Source: Haladaptatus paucihalophilus DX253
GTDB lineage: Archaea > Halobacteriota > Halobacteria > Halobacteriales > Haladaptataceae
Direction of reading: 5' to 3'
NCBI RefSeq assembly: GCF_000376445.1
Contig: NZ_AQXI01000001.1
Span: 2,691,734-2,755,733 of the forward strand
DNA length: 64,000 nucleotides
Below are positions 16,204 through 24,705 of this stretch, one piece after another. Under the pieces are notes generated by a model. It was not told the origin of the DNA. It was given only the letters and a program-made list of their open reading frames with translations, and searched no databases. Each line of letters starts with the position of its first letter. Position 1 is the first letter of the stretch. The position numbers were made by a program, and so were the translations under genes.

Positions 16204-17193
16204 ATGGCTTCACCGGGAACAGTCCGACTGCTGGCCGCCCTCCGGGAGGGGTCACTCGACGAGGTTCGACCGATACTCGACATCGAGACGGGGTTGGTGA
16301 CGTACCCCGATGCGACCGAATATCTCGACGACAGCGACGGTCAAACCTTCGAAGTGCTGGAAACGCTGGCCGAACGAGACCTTCTCCACCGCGAGTTTCA
16401 GGAAAAACAGTACATCTGCCCCCGCTGCGAGGCGAAGGGGATGCAGTACACCACGGCCTGTCCGTCGTGTGAATCGCCACAGACGATTCGGACGGACAGA
16501 TACCGACACCCCGACTGCGGTTACGAGGGGATGCGCGAGCAGTTCGTCGGCGACGACGCCATCGTCTGTCCGAACTGCGACACCGAACTGGAGTCGTTGA
16601 AACACCTCGAAGCGAACGCCGCGCACGTCTGCGAGGACTGTGACGAGGTGTTCGAGACGCCGAAACACCGGCTTCGATGCCGGGACTGCTTCTACGTCTC
16701 CGACCCGCTGCATACCATCGAACGGGTGCTGTATCGCTACTTCCTGAGCGAGGGCGGTGCCCACTGGATCGACGAGCAACTGACCGCCCGGCAGTCGGTC
16801 GCCGAGGCGTTCGAGGAACGACAGCTCCGCACCGAAATCGATACCGTCGTCACCGACGGCGCGGGAGAGGAGGTACCGGTTCACGTCTACGCGCGCGACG
16901 ACCTGCTCAACGACCGGGTCATCGCGGCGATTCACGAACGCCCGGACGAGAACGATATCGCCGCCCTGACGTCGCTCGCGGCGGACGTCGGCGCGCGTGC
17001 GACACTCGTCACCACGTCCGGGGAAATCGTCGGCGAACGCGCCGGGAGCCTCCTCTCGGACGACGGCCTGACGGTACTTCGGTTGACGAACGACGACGCC
17101 CTGAAACGCGAGTACGAGGTCGTCGCCGACGAGCGCGGCAGCAATTCCTTCGTCGGTCGGCTCGCCGACATCTTCAAACCACAGAACGGGTAA
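16204..17193 (+). CDS. TackOD1 domain zinc-binding protein
   Basis: This 329-residue protein has a cysteine-rich first half with repeated zinc knuckles (ICPRC, ACPSC, DCGYEG, VCPNC, VCEDC, RCRDC) at about residues 75-170. It matches the Thaumarchaeal output domain 1 (TackOD1) architecture. The family is proposed to act as an output or effector module of prokaryotic signalling. The C-terminal 150 residues form an alpha/beta domain (TLVTTSGEIVGERAGSLL). Biochemical role unproven. It stands alone on the plus strand. I start at MASPGT, two codons inside the longest frame. Confidence 0.75.
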   Translation: MASPGTVRLLAALREGSLDEVRPILDIETGLVTYPDATEYLDDSDGQTFEVLETLAERDLLHREFQEKQYICPRCEAKGMQYTTACPSCESPQTIRTDRYRHPDCGYEGMREQFVGDDAIVCPNCDTELESLKHLEANAAHVCEDCDEVFETPKHRLRCRDCFYVSDPLHTIERVLYRYFLSEGGAHWIDEQLTARQSVAEAFEERQLRTEIDTVVTDGAGEEVPVHVYARDDLLNDRVIAAIHERPDENDIAALTSLAADVGARATLVTTSGEIVGERAGSLLSDDGLTVLRLTNDDALKREYEVVADERGSNSFVGRLADIFKPQNG

Positions 17194-17308
17194 TCGCCGG
17201 ACGTCCGGACATTTTCGACGACGTTAAAGCAACGATGGGCGCTCACCGAGCGCGCCGTCCCCCGAAGCGTCGCGGTCAGAACGCCGTCATCGACCGAACG
17301 TCGGGCCG

Positions 17309-18727
17309 CTACAACAGCGACCCATCGTCCGAGCCGTCGGTTCCGTTCGTCGCTCCCGTCGTGACGGTGCCCGTGTCAGTTGCGTTGCCGACGATTCCAC
17401 CGACGGTAGTCGAGGCGTTTTGGACGAGTCCGGTCGTGGTATTCGCCGCGTCGTCGGCGATGGCGGTCGTATTACTGACCGCCGTCGTGACGCCGCCCGT
17501 CGTGTTCTCGGCACTGTCGTCGAGTACCTCGGTCGTCTCGTTCACGTCGGTCGTCGTCTCGTTTACTCCGTCCGTGATCATTCCCGTGGTGTCGTCCGCC
17601 ATCCCCGTGGTTTGGTCGATGCCGTCGGTGGCTTCGTGGGTCGTGTTATCGACCGCATTCGTCGTCTCGTTTACTCCATCCGTGACCGTATCCGAGCTTC
17701 CAGCCACCTGTTCCGTCGCGTCGTCGATACCGTCAGTGACCGAATCCGTGGTCTCGTCAACCCCGTTCGTGACTGAATTCGACGCGTTATCGACCGTATC
17801 CGTCCCGTCATCGACTCCGTTCGAGACGTTCTCGGCCGTGTCGTCCACCGCATCCGTGACGTCATCCACGCCGTCCGTGACGTCGCGTGTCGTGTCGTTT
17901 ACGGTGTCCGTCCCCCCGCCCACGCCGTCGGTCGTGTTATCGACCGTATCCGTTCCCTCGTCCACCGCATCCGTGACGTTCCCCGTGGTGTCGTTCAGGT
18001 GATCCGTGAGGTCGTCCGATGCGTCCTTTGCTCCGTCCGTGACGGTATCGACTCCATCCCCGGCCCGCTTCGTGGAGTTCCCGAGGTCGTCCGTTCGGTT
18101 ATCGACGTCTCCGCTCTCGTCCGCGGTGTCGTTCACCACGTCCCCGACGTCTCGCGGTCTGTCGCCGACGTCGGGTCCGCCCGACCGATTCTCGTCTCCG
18201 ACCGGACCATCGGCCGGAGTCGGTGTCGCGCCGCTGTCGTCGCCTCCATCGTTCGTCGTGTTCCCTCCCAACTGGTCGCGGAACCGATCGCCGATGCGCT
18301 TCGGGACGCGGAACGATATCGAATCGGCCGTCGCCCGTTCGAAACGCATCTCGGCCCCTTGGAGCATCGTCTTTTTCAACACCGCGTCGTGAAACGTCAA
18401 CCGAACGCCCGCGCCGTCGTCCGTGGATTTCACCCCGATACAAATCCTCTCGGCGTGCATCCGAGCGATATCGACGGAGAGTGCACCGTCGCTCGTTCCC
18501 CCGTCGAGGGCCCCGGACATCGCCTCCTCGACGTGGAGGTTTCGAGCGTTCTGACCGAATGCGGGAAACGTCGTGTTCCGGAACGTAACGTCCCTGAAGC
18601 AGTGTGTCGCACCCGGCTGCGTCTGCTGTTCTGGTATTCCCGGTCGTTCATGCCGTGTCGCTGCTGTCGGCGCGGTCGAGGCGACCACGAGACAGAAGGC
18701 GACGGCGAGGATGACTCGATGTTCCAT
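17309..18727 (-). CDS. Secreted protein with a long 11-residue-repeat, Asp/Thr-rich domain
   Basis: The protein has 472 residues. A Sec-type signal peptide (VILAVAFCLVVASTAPTAA) covers residues 4-23. A globular N-terminal domain (about 30-150, with Cys43 and Cys96) is followed by an Asp/Gly/Pro linker. About 260 residues (193-452) of imperfect 11-residue repeats of the type VTDGVDDTTDA then run to near the end. The repeats are acidic, lack aromatic residues and hold more than a dozen N-x-S/T sites. They look like a hendecad helix or coiled coil, or a glycosylated stalk. No membrane anchor is visible. It heads away from a regulator and two exported/membrane proteins on the same strand. Function unknown. 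Confidence 0.75.
   Translation of the reverse strand: MEHRVILAVAFCLVVASTAPTAATRHERPGIPEQQTQPGATHCFRDVTFRNTTFPAFGQNARNLHVEEAMSGALDGGTSDGALSVDIARMHAERICIGVKSTDDGAGVRLTFHDAVLKKTMLQGAEMRFERATADSISFRVPKRIGDRFRDQLGGNTTNDGGDDSGATPTPADGPVGDENRSGGPDVGDRPRDVGDVVNDTADESGDVDNRTDDLGNSTKRAGDGVDTVTDGAKDASDDLTDHLNDTTGNVTDAVDEGTDTVDNTTDGVGGGTDTVNDTTRDVTDGVDDVTDAVDDTAENVSNGVDDGTDTVDNASNSVTNGVDETTDSVTDGIDDATEQVAGSSDTVTDGVNETTNAVDNTTHEATDGIDQTTGMADDTTGMITDGVNETTTDVNETTEVLDDSAENTTGGVTTAVSNTTAIADDAANTTTGLVQNASTTVGGIVGNATDTGTVTTGATNGTDGSDDGSLL
17372..18151 (-). repeat. Imperfect 33-bp (11-codon) tandem repeat within the secreted protein gene
   Basis: The DNA repeats blocks such as GTCGTGTTATCGACCG and CCGTCCGTGACG at multiples of 33 bp. 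These encode the 11-residue units. The copies diverge at the third codon position as well as in amino acids, so the array is old rather than freshly expanded. Confidence 0.7.
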
Positions 18728-18840
18728 CGAATATCACTGTCGATTGTGGTTATCTCTACCATACCGTTTCAGCCGCATATTTATTCCCGCCGTAATACAC
18801 GGTTATTTATATGCCGTCGCGTCTGCGACGGACGTCACTC

Positions 18841-19500
18841 TCACCGTCCGAAAAGGGTGGAAAAGAGGTGCGCTTCGGCCTTTCGAAGGTGTTCGTCCAC
18901 GGTGCTCGGTGCACATTCCAGTCGTTCCGCGATGTCCGCGTGAGTGGCCTGTCGCGGTATCTGATAGTACCCGTGTTTGACGGCGGTTTCGAGCACTTCG
19001 CGCTGTCGGTCAGTCAGTCCGGAGAACAGGTGGTCGGAGTCCGGTGCGTACTCTCCGGTCTGTTCGACGCGAATGTCGATTCGCTGCGGTAGTTCGCGGA
19101 ACGCTCGCTGTATCATCTCCTGCGTCCCGACGACGGTTGCGAGGATGTCTCCGGAGTCGGTGTACGTGAGCGGCGTGTCGATGATGAGCGCGTACTTCTC
19201 GACGACGTACATGAGCGTCCCCGCCGGTTCACCGGCTTCGACGTAGATGTAGATATGGAACGATCCGTCGTGGACGTCGAGGATATCGTAGGCCAACACG
19301 GATTCGTGTGCGTCCAAATCCTCCACGAGTCCGTCCGAGTTCCCCCGAAGTCGATAGAGGAGGACGCCGCCGCCGTTGAAGATGGAATTAACGTGGAGGA
19401 GTTGGTCCCGCGTCACGTCGGCCCGCGCCGCGATGACATCTCCGACCGGATGGATGCCCTGACCGTCGAGCACTAATTTGAGCGTTAGAAATCTCATCAT
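18841..19500 (-). CDS. HTH-10 family (Bat-like) transcriptional regulator
   Basis: This 219-residue regulator has an N-terminal sensing region of about 155 residues without an obvious PAS or GAF domain. A C-terminal HTH-10 domain follows (LTDRQREVLETAVKHGYYQIPR, then DIAERLECAPSTVDEHLRKAEAHLF). Helix two holds the recognition segment APSTVDEHLRKA. It lies between the genes for the secreted repeat protein and the DUF6114/DUF6230-like pair, all on the minus strand. It is the natural candidate regulator for them. An AT-rich region upstream (19505-19555) should hold its promoter. Confidence 0.85.
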   Translation of the reverse strand: MMRFLTLKLVLDGQGIHPVGDVIAARADVTRDQLLHVNSIFNGGGVLLYRLRGNSDGLVEDLDAHESVLAYDILDVHDGSFHIYIYVEAGEPAGTLMYVVEKYALIIDTPLTYTDSGDILATVVGTQEMIQRAFRELPQRIDIRVEQTGEYAPDSDHLFSGLTDRQREVLETAVKHGYYQIPRQATHADIAERLECAPSTVDEHLRKAEAHLFSTLFGR

Positions 19501-19607
19501 CCGATTCTAACACGCACTCATCTCCCGAATATACATAATTATTTATCTATTAAACGGTGTCCGGTGTTCGATAGCACGGCGAAAACGGACGGTCGGACTC
19601 CCCGATG

Positions 19608-20009
19608 TCACGCTCCTGTTGCCGCCTCGTCCGTGTCGAGGTCCGGTCGTTCCCACGCGACACAGAGGGCACCGCCGACCGTTCCGAGCAGCATTCCCAC
19701 GCCGAATCCGCCGAGCGCCCCGAAAATCGATGCGACCGACAGCAGTATTCCCGCGGCACCGAAGAACTCGGCTAACTCCGGGCGCAGAAGGGCGAAGACG
19801 CCACAGAGGAAGACGAAGACGGCGAACACCAATCCCGCGAACATGAACGTACTCGGAACGAGCGCGAAGGTCATGGCCAGCTGTGCCGGGATGATGCCGA
19901 TGACGAGTCCGGCGAGGATGACGAGGAGCGCTCCCCAGAACGGTCGTTCGTGTCGCCACGACGCGAAGTTCGAGCGGTACGATGTGAGCTGTGATGTGTG
20001 TGTGGACAT
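19608..20009 (-). CDS. DUF6114-like four-helix membrane protein
   Basis: The protein has 133 residues from MSTHTSQLTSYRSN. A hydrophilic start (WRHERPFWG) is followed by four hydrophobic helices rich in Gly and Ala. The layout and the RPFWGALLVILAGLVI start match DUF6114, known from actinobacteria and archaea. In actinobacteria DUF6114 genes sit beside DUF6230 genes. The gene just upstream here encodes a DUF6230-like exported protein, reproducing that pairing. Function unknown. It could be a membrane partner or exporter of the secreted protein. Family assignment is from memory of motif and context. Confidence 0.65.
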   Translation of the reverse strand: MSTHTSQLTSYRSNFASWRHERPFWGALLVILAGLVIGIIPAQLAMTFALVPSTFMFAGLVFAVFVFLCGVFALLRPELAEFFGAAGILLSVASIFGALGGFGVGMLLGTVGGALCVAWERPDLDTDEAATGA

Positions 20010-20038
20010 GTCGTGTTCCTCCAATCGTTCGGTTCAGT

Positions 20039-20641
20039 TTACGCTCCTGCCGCACACTGGCTCGTCGGGAAACTCGTCTCGTTCTCGGGGTTCACGACCG
20101 TCTTGACGTGCGCTCCGGAGAGCGTGATACTCCGCAGGAACTGACTTTGTGCTCGTATCTCCCCGTCGTCGATGACGATGGTGGGCGCCGAGAGCGAGAA
20201 CGAACTCTTCACGGTACCCGGTTCGGACGTCGTCTTCTGGCTCTTCATCTTGAGGTTCCCCCGTAGATAGGTGAACTTCTGGGTCATTCCCGAGAACTTC
20301 ACCGCCTTATCGGAACTGATCATGAGACGGATGGTGTTGCCACCGCCGGGCATCCCATCGGGAACTTCGACGTCCTTGTACATCTTCAGTCCCGTTATCT
20401 CCCCTTTGTCGATCTGTGCGACCGCCGACGGATACGTCCCGCATTCGCTTGAGTTCTCCAGCGACGCGTACTGTGTGAACCCTTGACCCTGTAACTGGTC
20501 GAACGTCACCGTGAATCCGCCCACTCCGGCCGTGGGCACCGCGATGGCGACGCCACCTGCCATGACCGCGCCGACGGTTCCGGCTTGAAGCACCAATGCC
20601 GCGACGATCACGATAGCAAACTTTCTGGTATTGATTGCCAT
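20039..20641 (-). CDS. DUF6230-like exported protein
   Basis: The 200-residue protein has a hydrophobic signal or anchor (FAIVIVAALVLQAGTVGAVMAGG) and then a beta-rich domain (FTVTFDQLQGQGFTQYASL, TIVIDDGEIRAQSQFL). Two cysteines (SSECGTYPS and SQCAAGA at the extreme C-terminus) may pair outside the cell. Order and content match actinobacterial DUF6230 proteins, which have a signal, a QLxGxGFxQY-type motif and a neighbouring DUF6114 gene. The start at 20641 is preferred over 20659 because the signal then begins MAINTRKFA. The 29-nt gap to the DUF6114-like gene implies an operon. Role unknown. Confidence 0.6.
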   Translation of the reverse strand: MAINTRKFAIVIVAALVLQAGTVGAVMAGGVAIAVPTAGVGGFTVTFDQLQGQGFTQYASLENSSECGTYPSAVAQIDKGEITGLKMYKDVEVPDGMPGGGNTIRLMISSDKAVKFSGMTQKFTYLRGNLKMKSQKTTSEPGTVKSSFSLSAPTIVIDDGEIRAQSQFLRSITLSGAHVKTVVNPENETSFPTSQCAAGA

Positions 20642-20948
20642 ACACATACCAACGATCATTTATTACATTAAGGATTGGCGCGGTTTTACCCGGGAATATA
20701 CAAGGGGGATGATTTTAAATCAATAAATTTACTATGAAAGAGAGGTGTAATTCAAAATTATATTACTTATGGTGTCGGACAGATACCGCGGTTCGGTACC
20801 GTTCCCGGAGGCGGAAACGGACCGTCTCCCGTTGGTCATCCGTGTCTCGTCGCGGCTTTCGCACCGCGCTGTCCGTCGTCCGTTCAGTCGTAACGCGTGA
20901 GAAAAAGAGCGCTTTCGTCTCGTTTCGGTACCTACGGGTTCACGCGAC
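20642..20948. other. AT-rich intergenic stretch without a recognised gene
   Basis: The first 120 bases are AT-rich and probably contain the promoter of the minus-strand DUF6230/DUF6114-like operon. The rest (20780-20948) has open frames on both strands, but their Arg/Ser-rich translations look like shadows. No RNA gene or repeat was recognised. Confidence 0.4.
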
Positions 20949-21074
20949 CTACATCGGTTCGATGGAACAGCCGTGGTCGGTTTCGTCGACGTGCGACTCA
21001 GCCCGCGATTCCGCGCCGATGCGTGATGGGTGGAAACCGATCTGTCCGCAGGATTCACACTGTATTCTGTACAT
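20949..21074 (-). CDS. 41-residue zinc-finger micro-protein
   Basis: Reading the minus strand gives 41 residues: MYRIQCESCGQIGFHPSRIG, an Ala/Glu helix, then SHVDETDHGCSIEPM. A CxxC pair (Cys6, Cys9) with a later His-x5-His-x-Cys group could bind one zinc ion. The arrangement matches the small zinc-finger proteins abundant in haloarchaea. A TATA-like AT-rich block (21101-21120) sits about 27-46 nt upstream of the ATG, consistent with a short-leader or leaderless mRNA. It falls in a region otherwise without genes. Function unknown. Confidence 0.6.
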   Translation of the reverse strand: MYRIQCESCGQIGFHPSRIGAESRAESHVDETDHGCSIEPM

Positions 21075-21211
21075 GGGTTCCGATTGCCTCGTCGTTTTCT
21101 TCACTATTAATAATTACTATTGTGGCATCGTCTGCGATGCCGTCCGTTCGTCCGCGAAGAGGTGTGATTCGAGTCGCTCCGTCTCCCGTCTGGTCGTCTA
21201 CTTCCGCTCCG

Positions 21212-22513
21212 TCATCCGACGTTCATCGCGCGTTCGACCACGTTCTCGCCGTACAGTTCCGCCAGCGCCTCGCGCTGGTCCGGGCGGTTCTCGTACACGT
21301 CTTGGAACAGGGAGACGGGCGTCATCGCGGCCTGATAGGTCGCTTCGTCCCACATCCTGTCCTTGCTGATGTCGATTTCGATGCCGTCGATGACTATCGT
21401 CGCCGACTGCGTCATCGAAATCGCGCCCGTCCCCGCTTCCTTGGCCGCTTCGAACTCCTCCATCGAATCCACGATGTCGTCCATGCTCGGGACGTACTCG
21501 GTCATGTCGAGCAGTTCCTCGCGCAACTCGTCTTCGCCGAGGTCGCGCTCGTCGCCGCCGACCCGGAGGCTGTAGCCCGTCTCGGTTTCGTCCAGTCCGA
21601 TCCTCTCGCCGTCGTAGAACTGGGTGCCGTCTTCCGATTCGAGTTCCGTCGTGCCGTCGCCCGTGTCGAGCAGCCAGCGGCCGGTCTCCGGCGGGAGCGG
21701 AGCCTTGTTCGCCTCGACGACTTGCCCGGGGGTGAGCGACCAGATGCCTATCATCCCCTTGGCCCGGTTGTCCTCCATCCGCTCGTTGTACCCCTCCACG
21801 TCCCGGATGTCGTCGTACGGCCCATCGACGGCGATGAGACCGGCGGCGCTCGCGCCGCGGGACGTGTTGTGGCGCAGTTCCGCCCACGGGGGCAGACCGC
21901 CGGTGGGCGTCATCGCGCGCATGTCCTTGGTGTAGTCCACCTCGCCGTCCACGAGCAAGAACAGGCGTTCGAGGTTGTTGTCGGGCTTGCCCATCTCCTC
22001 GCGGAGGTCGCCCATCGCCAGTTCCGCCGCCGCACTCTCGACGATGACCGACATTGCGAGGCTGCCCTCTTCGAGACCGTACTCGTTCTCGACGATGGTG
22101 ATGAACTCGTCCGCCTTCTTCCAGTCGTCGATGCCGCCGACCTCGGGAATCACGAACCCGTCGATGTGTTCGATGGCTCCTTTTTCGGGGTCCGCGATTT
22201 GAAGCAGGTGCTGAAAGCACCGATACCGTGTCCCGGGGCTGTCCCGATGCCAGACGATGCGGGGGTGGATTTCGCCGGGGAAGTCGGCCCCGTGTTCGGA
22301 CACCACTTCGACGATGTTGTCGGCACCCTCGTCGCGCATCGACGGGGCCGTCGCGTCCTCGTTGTCGGGCACCCACACGTCCGGTGCTTGCATGCCGCGG
22401 AGCTGGGCCGCGCTCCGGATCATCTTGGCGGAGTCGTCCTCGCCCTCCACCGCCGTCGGCGAGGTGAAGAACGTCCGCACGAACTCGCGGTCGTGTCGTC
22501 GTTGCGTGCTCAT
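21212..22513 (-). CDS. aceB: Malate synthase (haloarchaeal type)
   Basis: This 433-residue enzyme condenses glyoxylate with acetyl-CoA to malate in the glyoxylate bypass. The length and sequence (PDVWVPDNEDATAPS, IHPRIVWHRDSPGTRYR, NYDDIRDVEGYNERM-like segments) fit the short haloarchaeal malate synthase class studied in Haloferax volcanii, which is distinct from isoforms A and G. It is a lyase-family TIM-barrel protein. Its ATG follows the isocitrate lyase stop by only two bases, so both are co-transcribed and made together, allowing growth on acetate or fatty acids. Confidence 0.92.
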   Translation of the reverse strand: MSTQRRHDREFVRTFFTSPTAVEGEDDSAKMIRSAAQLRGMQAPDVWVPDNEDATAPSMRDEGADNIVEVVSEHGADFPGEIHPRIVWHRDSPGTRYRCFQHLLQIADPEKGAIEHIDGFVIPEVGGIDDWKKADEFITIVENEYGLEEGSLAMSVIVESAAAELAMGDLREEMGKPDNNLERLFLLVDGEVDYTKDMRAMTPTGGLPPWAELRHNTSRGASAAGLIAVDGPYDDIRDVEGYNERMEDNRAKGMIGIWSLTPGQVVEANKAPLPPETGRWLLDTGDGTTELESEDGTQFYDGERIGLDETETGYSLRVGGDERDLGEDELREELLDMTEYVPSMDDIVDSMEEFEAAKEAGTGAISMTQSATIVIDGIEIDISKDRMWDEATYQAAMTPVSLFQDVYENRPDQREALAELYGENVVERAMNVG

Positions 22514-22514
22514 A

Positions 22515-23579
22515 TCAGTCGTCTCCTTGCTCGGAGGCGACCATCTCTTCGTCCTCCTCCGAGTTAGAAGTAATGGGGTTCGACTCGTCCTCGGAGAACC
22601 CTTCCGACTCCTCGATGCGCTCGCGGGCCTCGGGGTCGAACTGCGTCTCGATGTCCTGATACCGGCTCACGAACGAGAGCTCGTGGTGCGATTCGGTCGG
22701 GTGGTCGAGGTAGCGGCCTTCGAGGTCGAACTGCGCGCGTTCGTCGTCTTCGGCGAGGCGTTCGAAGTCCTCGTAAACGCTGTGTGCGCCGGAGTGGAGC
22801 GCGAACAGCGTGATGAAGATGTACTTGTAGCCGAGGTTGCCCAGTTCCTCGAAGGTGAGCGGGTCTTCCTCCTCCGACCACGCGAACGACGAGGAGTAGT
22901 TGAACGCGAGCTTCAGGTCGGGGTGCGTCTCGTGGATGGTTTCGGCGTACTCCACCGCGTCCTCCCGACTCGGGTCCGGCATCTCGGGCCAGACGATATC
23001 GACGCCCGCGTCGGCGTAGATGCGGCCGCGTTCGAGGTGTTCCTCCCAGTCGCCGTTGGCGGAGCCGTAGGCGTCGGTTCGGGCGATGATGACGGTATCG
23101 TCGGACTGCTTCGCGTCCACCGCGGCCTTGAAGCGCGAGCGGGCCTTCTCCCGGGAGACGATCTGCTTTCCGGCGATGTGGCCACACCGCTTCGGCGACG
23201 TCTGGTCCTCGATGTGGACCGCGGCCACGCCCGCCTTCTCGTACTCGCGGACGGCGCGGCGGACGTTGTGGATGCCGCCGTACCCCGTATCACAGTCCGC
23301 GACGACGGGGAGGTTGCAGGATTCCACGATGCGCTTTGCGTTCTCGACCATCTCGGTCATCGTCACCATCTCCAGGTCCGGGAAACCGAACTGGCCGAGC
23401 ACCGTGGAGTAGCCGCTCATGTACGCGGCGTCCAGTCCGGCCATCTCCGCCAGTCGCGCGTCGAGGGCGTGGTAGAGGCCGGGTGCGAAGACGTAGTTCT
23501 GGGAGTTCAGCATCTCGCGGAACTCCTTTCCAGCGCGGTTCTCGATGTCTCTCGTGGTCGTGTCGGTATCGGATATCAT
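22515..23579 (-). CDS. aceA: Isocitrate lyase
   Basis: This 354-residue enzyme splits isocitrate into glyoxylate and succinate. The active-site loop is [12 protein letters not shown], with the catalytic Cys in RCGH. The metal site includes DCDTGYGG and IEDQTSP. It belongs to the ICL/PEP-mutase superfamily and is short, like other haloarchaeal enzymes. A small repeat protein gene overlaps its start by four bases upstream, and malate synthase follows two bases after its stop. The three form one operon. The acidic C-terminal tail ([20 protein letters not shown]) looks like salt adaptation. Confidence 0.94.
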   Translation of the reverse strand: MISDTDTTTRDIENRAGKEFREMLNSQNYVFAPGLYHALDARLAEMAGLDAAYMSGYSTVLGQFGFPDLEMVTMTEMVENAKRIVESCNLPVVADCDTGYGGIHNVRRAVREYEKAGVAAVHIEDQTSPKRCGHIAGKQIVSREKARSRFKAAVDAKQSDDTVIIARTDAYGSANGDWEEHLERGRIYADAGVDIVWPEMPDPSREDAVEYAETIHETHPDLKLAFNYSSSFAWSEEEDPLTFEELGNLGYKYIFITLFALHSGAHSVYEDFERLAEDDERAQFDLEGRYLDHPTESHHELSFVSRYQDIETQFDPEARERIEESEGFSEDESNPITSNSEEDEEMVASEQGDD

Positions 23580-23875
23580 TGGTTATCCTGTAGGGTAGCT
23601 TCGATTCGGTCGAGTTGCGTTCGGAGGGTCCTGAGTTCCCGTTCGAGTTCGGACGGGAACTCCGTTCGCGGGCGGTCGGAGGGCGTTCGGGCGGCGGTCG
23701 GTCCGTCGTCAGTTCGCCGCTCGTCGGTCCACCGGTCGTCCGTCGTCCGGCGGTCGGTCGTCTGGCGGTCGATGGTCGGTCGGTCCGTCGTCGGTCGGTC
23801 GCGTCCCGTCGTCCCGATGAACGGGACGAGCGGGGCTTCTTCTTCCGTGCGGTCGTAGCGAGTTCGGTCTGTCAT
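23576..23875 (-). CDS. Small Thr-Asp-Arg-repeat protein leading the glyoxylate operon
   Basis: The protein has 99 residues from [21 protein letters not shown]. The middle is a low-complexity array of TDR-type units ([20 protein letters not shown]). The end is a predicted coiled-coil helix ([20 protein letters not shown]). The last codons overlap the isocitrate lyase start (ATGA), so translation is coupled. No family is recognised. It may regulate or scaffold the lyase, or only assist its translation. The repeat composition is unlike its neighbours. An upstream Met at 24043 lies in non-coding AT-rich sequence and was not used. Confidence 0.6.
   Translation of the reverse strand: MTDRTRYDRTEEEAPLVPFIGTTGRDRPTTDRPTIDRQTTDRRTTDDRWTDERRTDDGPTAARTPSDRPRTEFPSELERELRTLRTQLDRIEATLQDNQ
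23676..23812 (-). repeat. Short CGGTCGGTCGTC-like tandem units encoding TDR repeats
   Basis: Degenerate 9-15 bp units (CGGTCGTC, GGCGGTCGG) recur across this span in frame with the small protein. The spacing varies, and there are no spacers between conserved repeats. It is a coding low-complexity tract and not a CRISPR array. Confidence 0.55.
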
Positions 23876-24219
23876 ATAGGTCGTATTGTCAGTCGATCTG
23901 TCGTCGGTGACGTTTTGCGAGTGGTTCCGGTGCGTGCCGAGGAGCGTGCTGCGTGTACTGACATTTGTTTCACCGCATCCACTCCGACAACAGTATCGGG
24001 CATAAACATTATGATTTATAATGATAATATTCTTTAATGCCATTCATCTCTCCAGTGGCGGTTAAGGAGATATAATTGTCGTTCGGTATCATCCCACACG
24101 GCGGCTCGCGCTCGCTCCGGCTTCCTCCCACTCGTCCCTACTTTCCCGCGTTCGTTTCGGTTTCCCGAGTGCTTATCTTCGCTCGTCCCCGAGTTCAGGT
24201 ATGAAACGAGGGTGGGAAC
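23876..24219. other. Promoter-bearing intergenic region between aceA operon and membrane protein gene
   Basis: AT-rich sequence at 24000-24036 (CATAAACATTATGATTTATAATGATAATATTC) sits upstream of the minus-strand glyoxylate operon and probably supplies its TATA box. A possible 43-codon minus frame (23872-24003, MPDTVVGVDAVKQ) overlaps the small repeat gene start, but it has little coding character. The right part (24080-24219) is GC-rich with no gene seen. Confidence 0.4.
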
Positions 24220-24576
24220 GTGCGAAATAGGGGTTTCGGACGATGGCGACTCCTGCGTATCCTGTTGCTGTTGATGTTCCTTTCTGCCGGACGCGGTATT
24301 TTCGGCGGAAAGAAACTTCAAGACGTGCCCTACGTTCCCGGAACGGACAACGGTCTGGTGCTCGTCGCGCTCGTCGGGGCCATCGTCGTCATCGGCGGCG
24401 TCCTCGCGTTCCGCGCGGGAGTGCTTCCGGGAACGTCGTCTTCGTCGTCGGAAACCGAGGTTCACCCCCCGGAGGGCGGATACAACTGTCGGTACTGCGG
24501 TCGGAACTTGGAACGGTACCGCAACCGCTGTCCCTACTGTGAGACGCGGGACCCGGTCGGCAACGAGGACTGGTAG
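24220..24576 (+). CDS. Membrane protein with C-terminal zinc ribbon
   Basis: The protein has 118 residues from a GTG start. Two membrane helices (LLRILLLLMFLSAG and LVLVALVGAIVVIGGVLAF) are followed by a Ser-rich linker. A compact zinc ribbon with two CxxC pairs comes next (YNCRYCGRN and NRCPYCETRD). The ribbon would face the cytoplasm if the N-terminus is inside. The start is uncertain because a Met further in (MFLSAG) would remove most of the first helix. No named family. It shares its helix-plus-ribbon plan with the protein at 28125-28436. Confidence 0.65.
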   Translation: MRNRGFGRWRLLRILLLLMFLSAGRGIFGGKKLQDVPYVPGTDNGLVLVALVGAIVVIGGVLAFRAGVLPGTSSSSSETEVHPPEGGYNCRYCGRNLERYRNRCPYCETRDPVGNEDW

Positions 24577-24705
24577 CCGCCGCGACCGGCGGACGCGGTG
24601 GCGAGCGGAGCGCGTGTGACGTATTCCGGGGTGTCGCCGAGCGCGGGACGAGACGCGTCGCTGGGCCGTGGCGATTATCCGGTCGCCGCCCGATACTACC
24701 ACCTC

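Noticed and set aside
17372-18151. 33-bp repeats considered as a non-coding satellite or CRISPR
   Set aside because: They encode 11-residue protein repeats in one uninterrupted frame behind a signal peptide.
23676-23812. CGGTCGG-type repeats considered as a CRISPR array
   Set aside because: Units are short, irregular and in frame with a protein, with no constant repeat length or spacers and no cas genes nearby.
23872-24003. 43-codon minus-strand frame before the TDR-repeat gene
   Set aside because: It lacks domain or compositional support and overlaps likely promoter sequence. It is retained only as a note.
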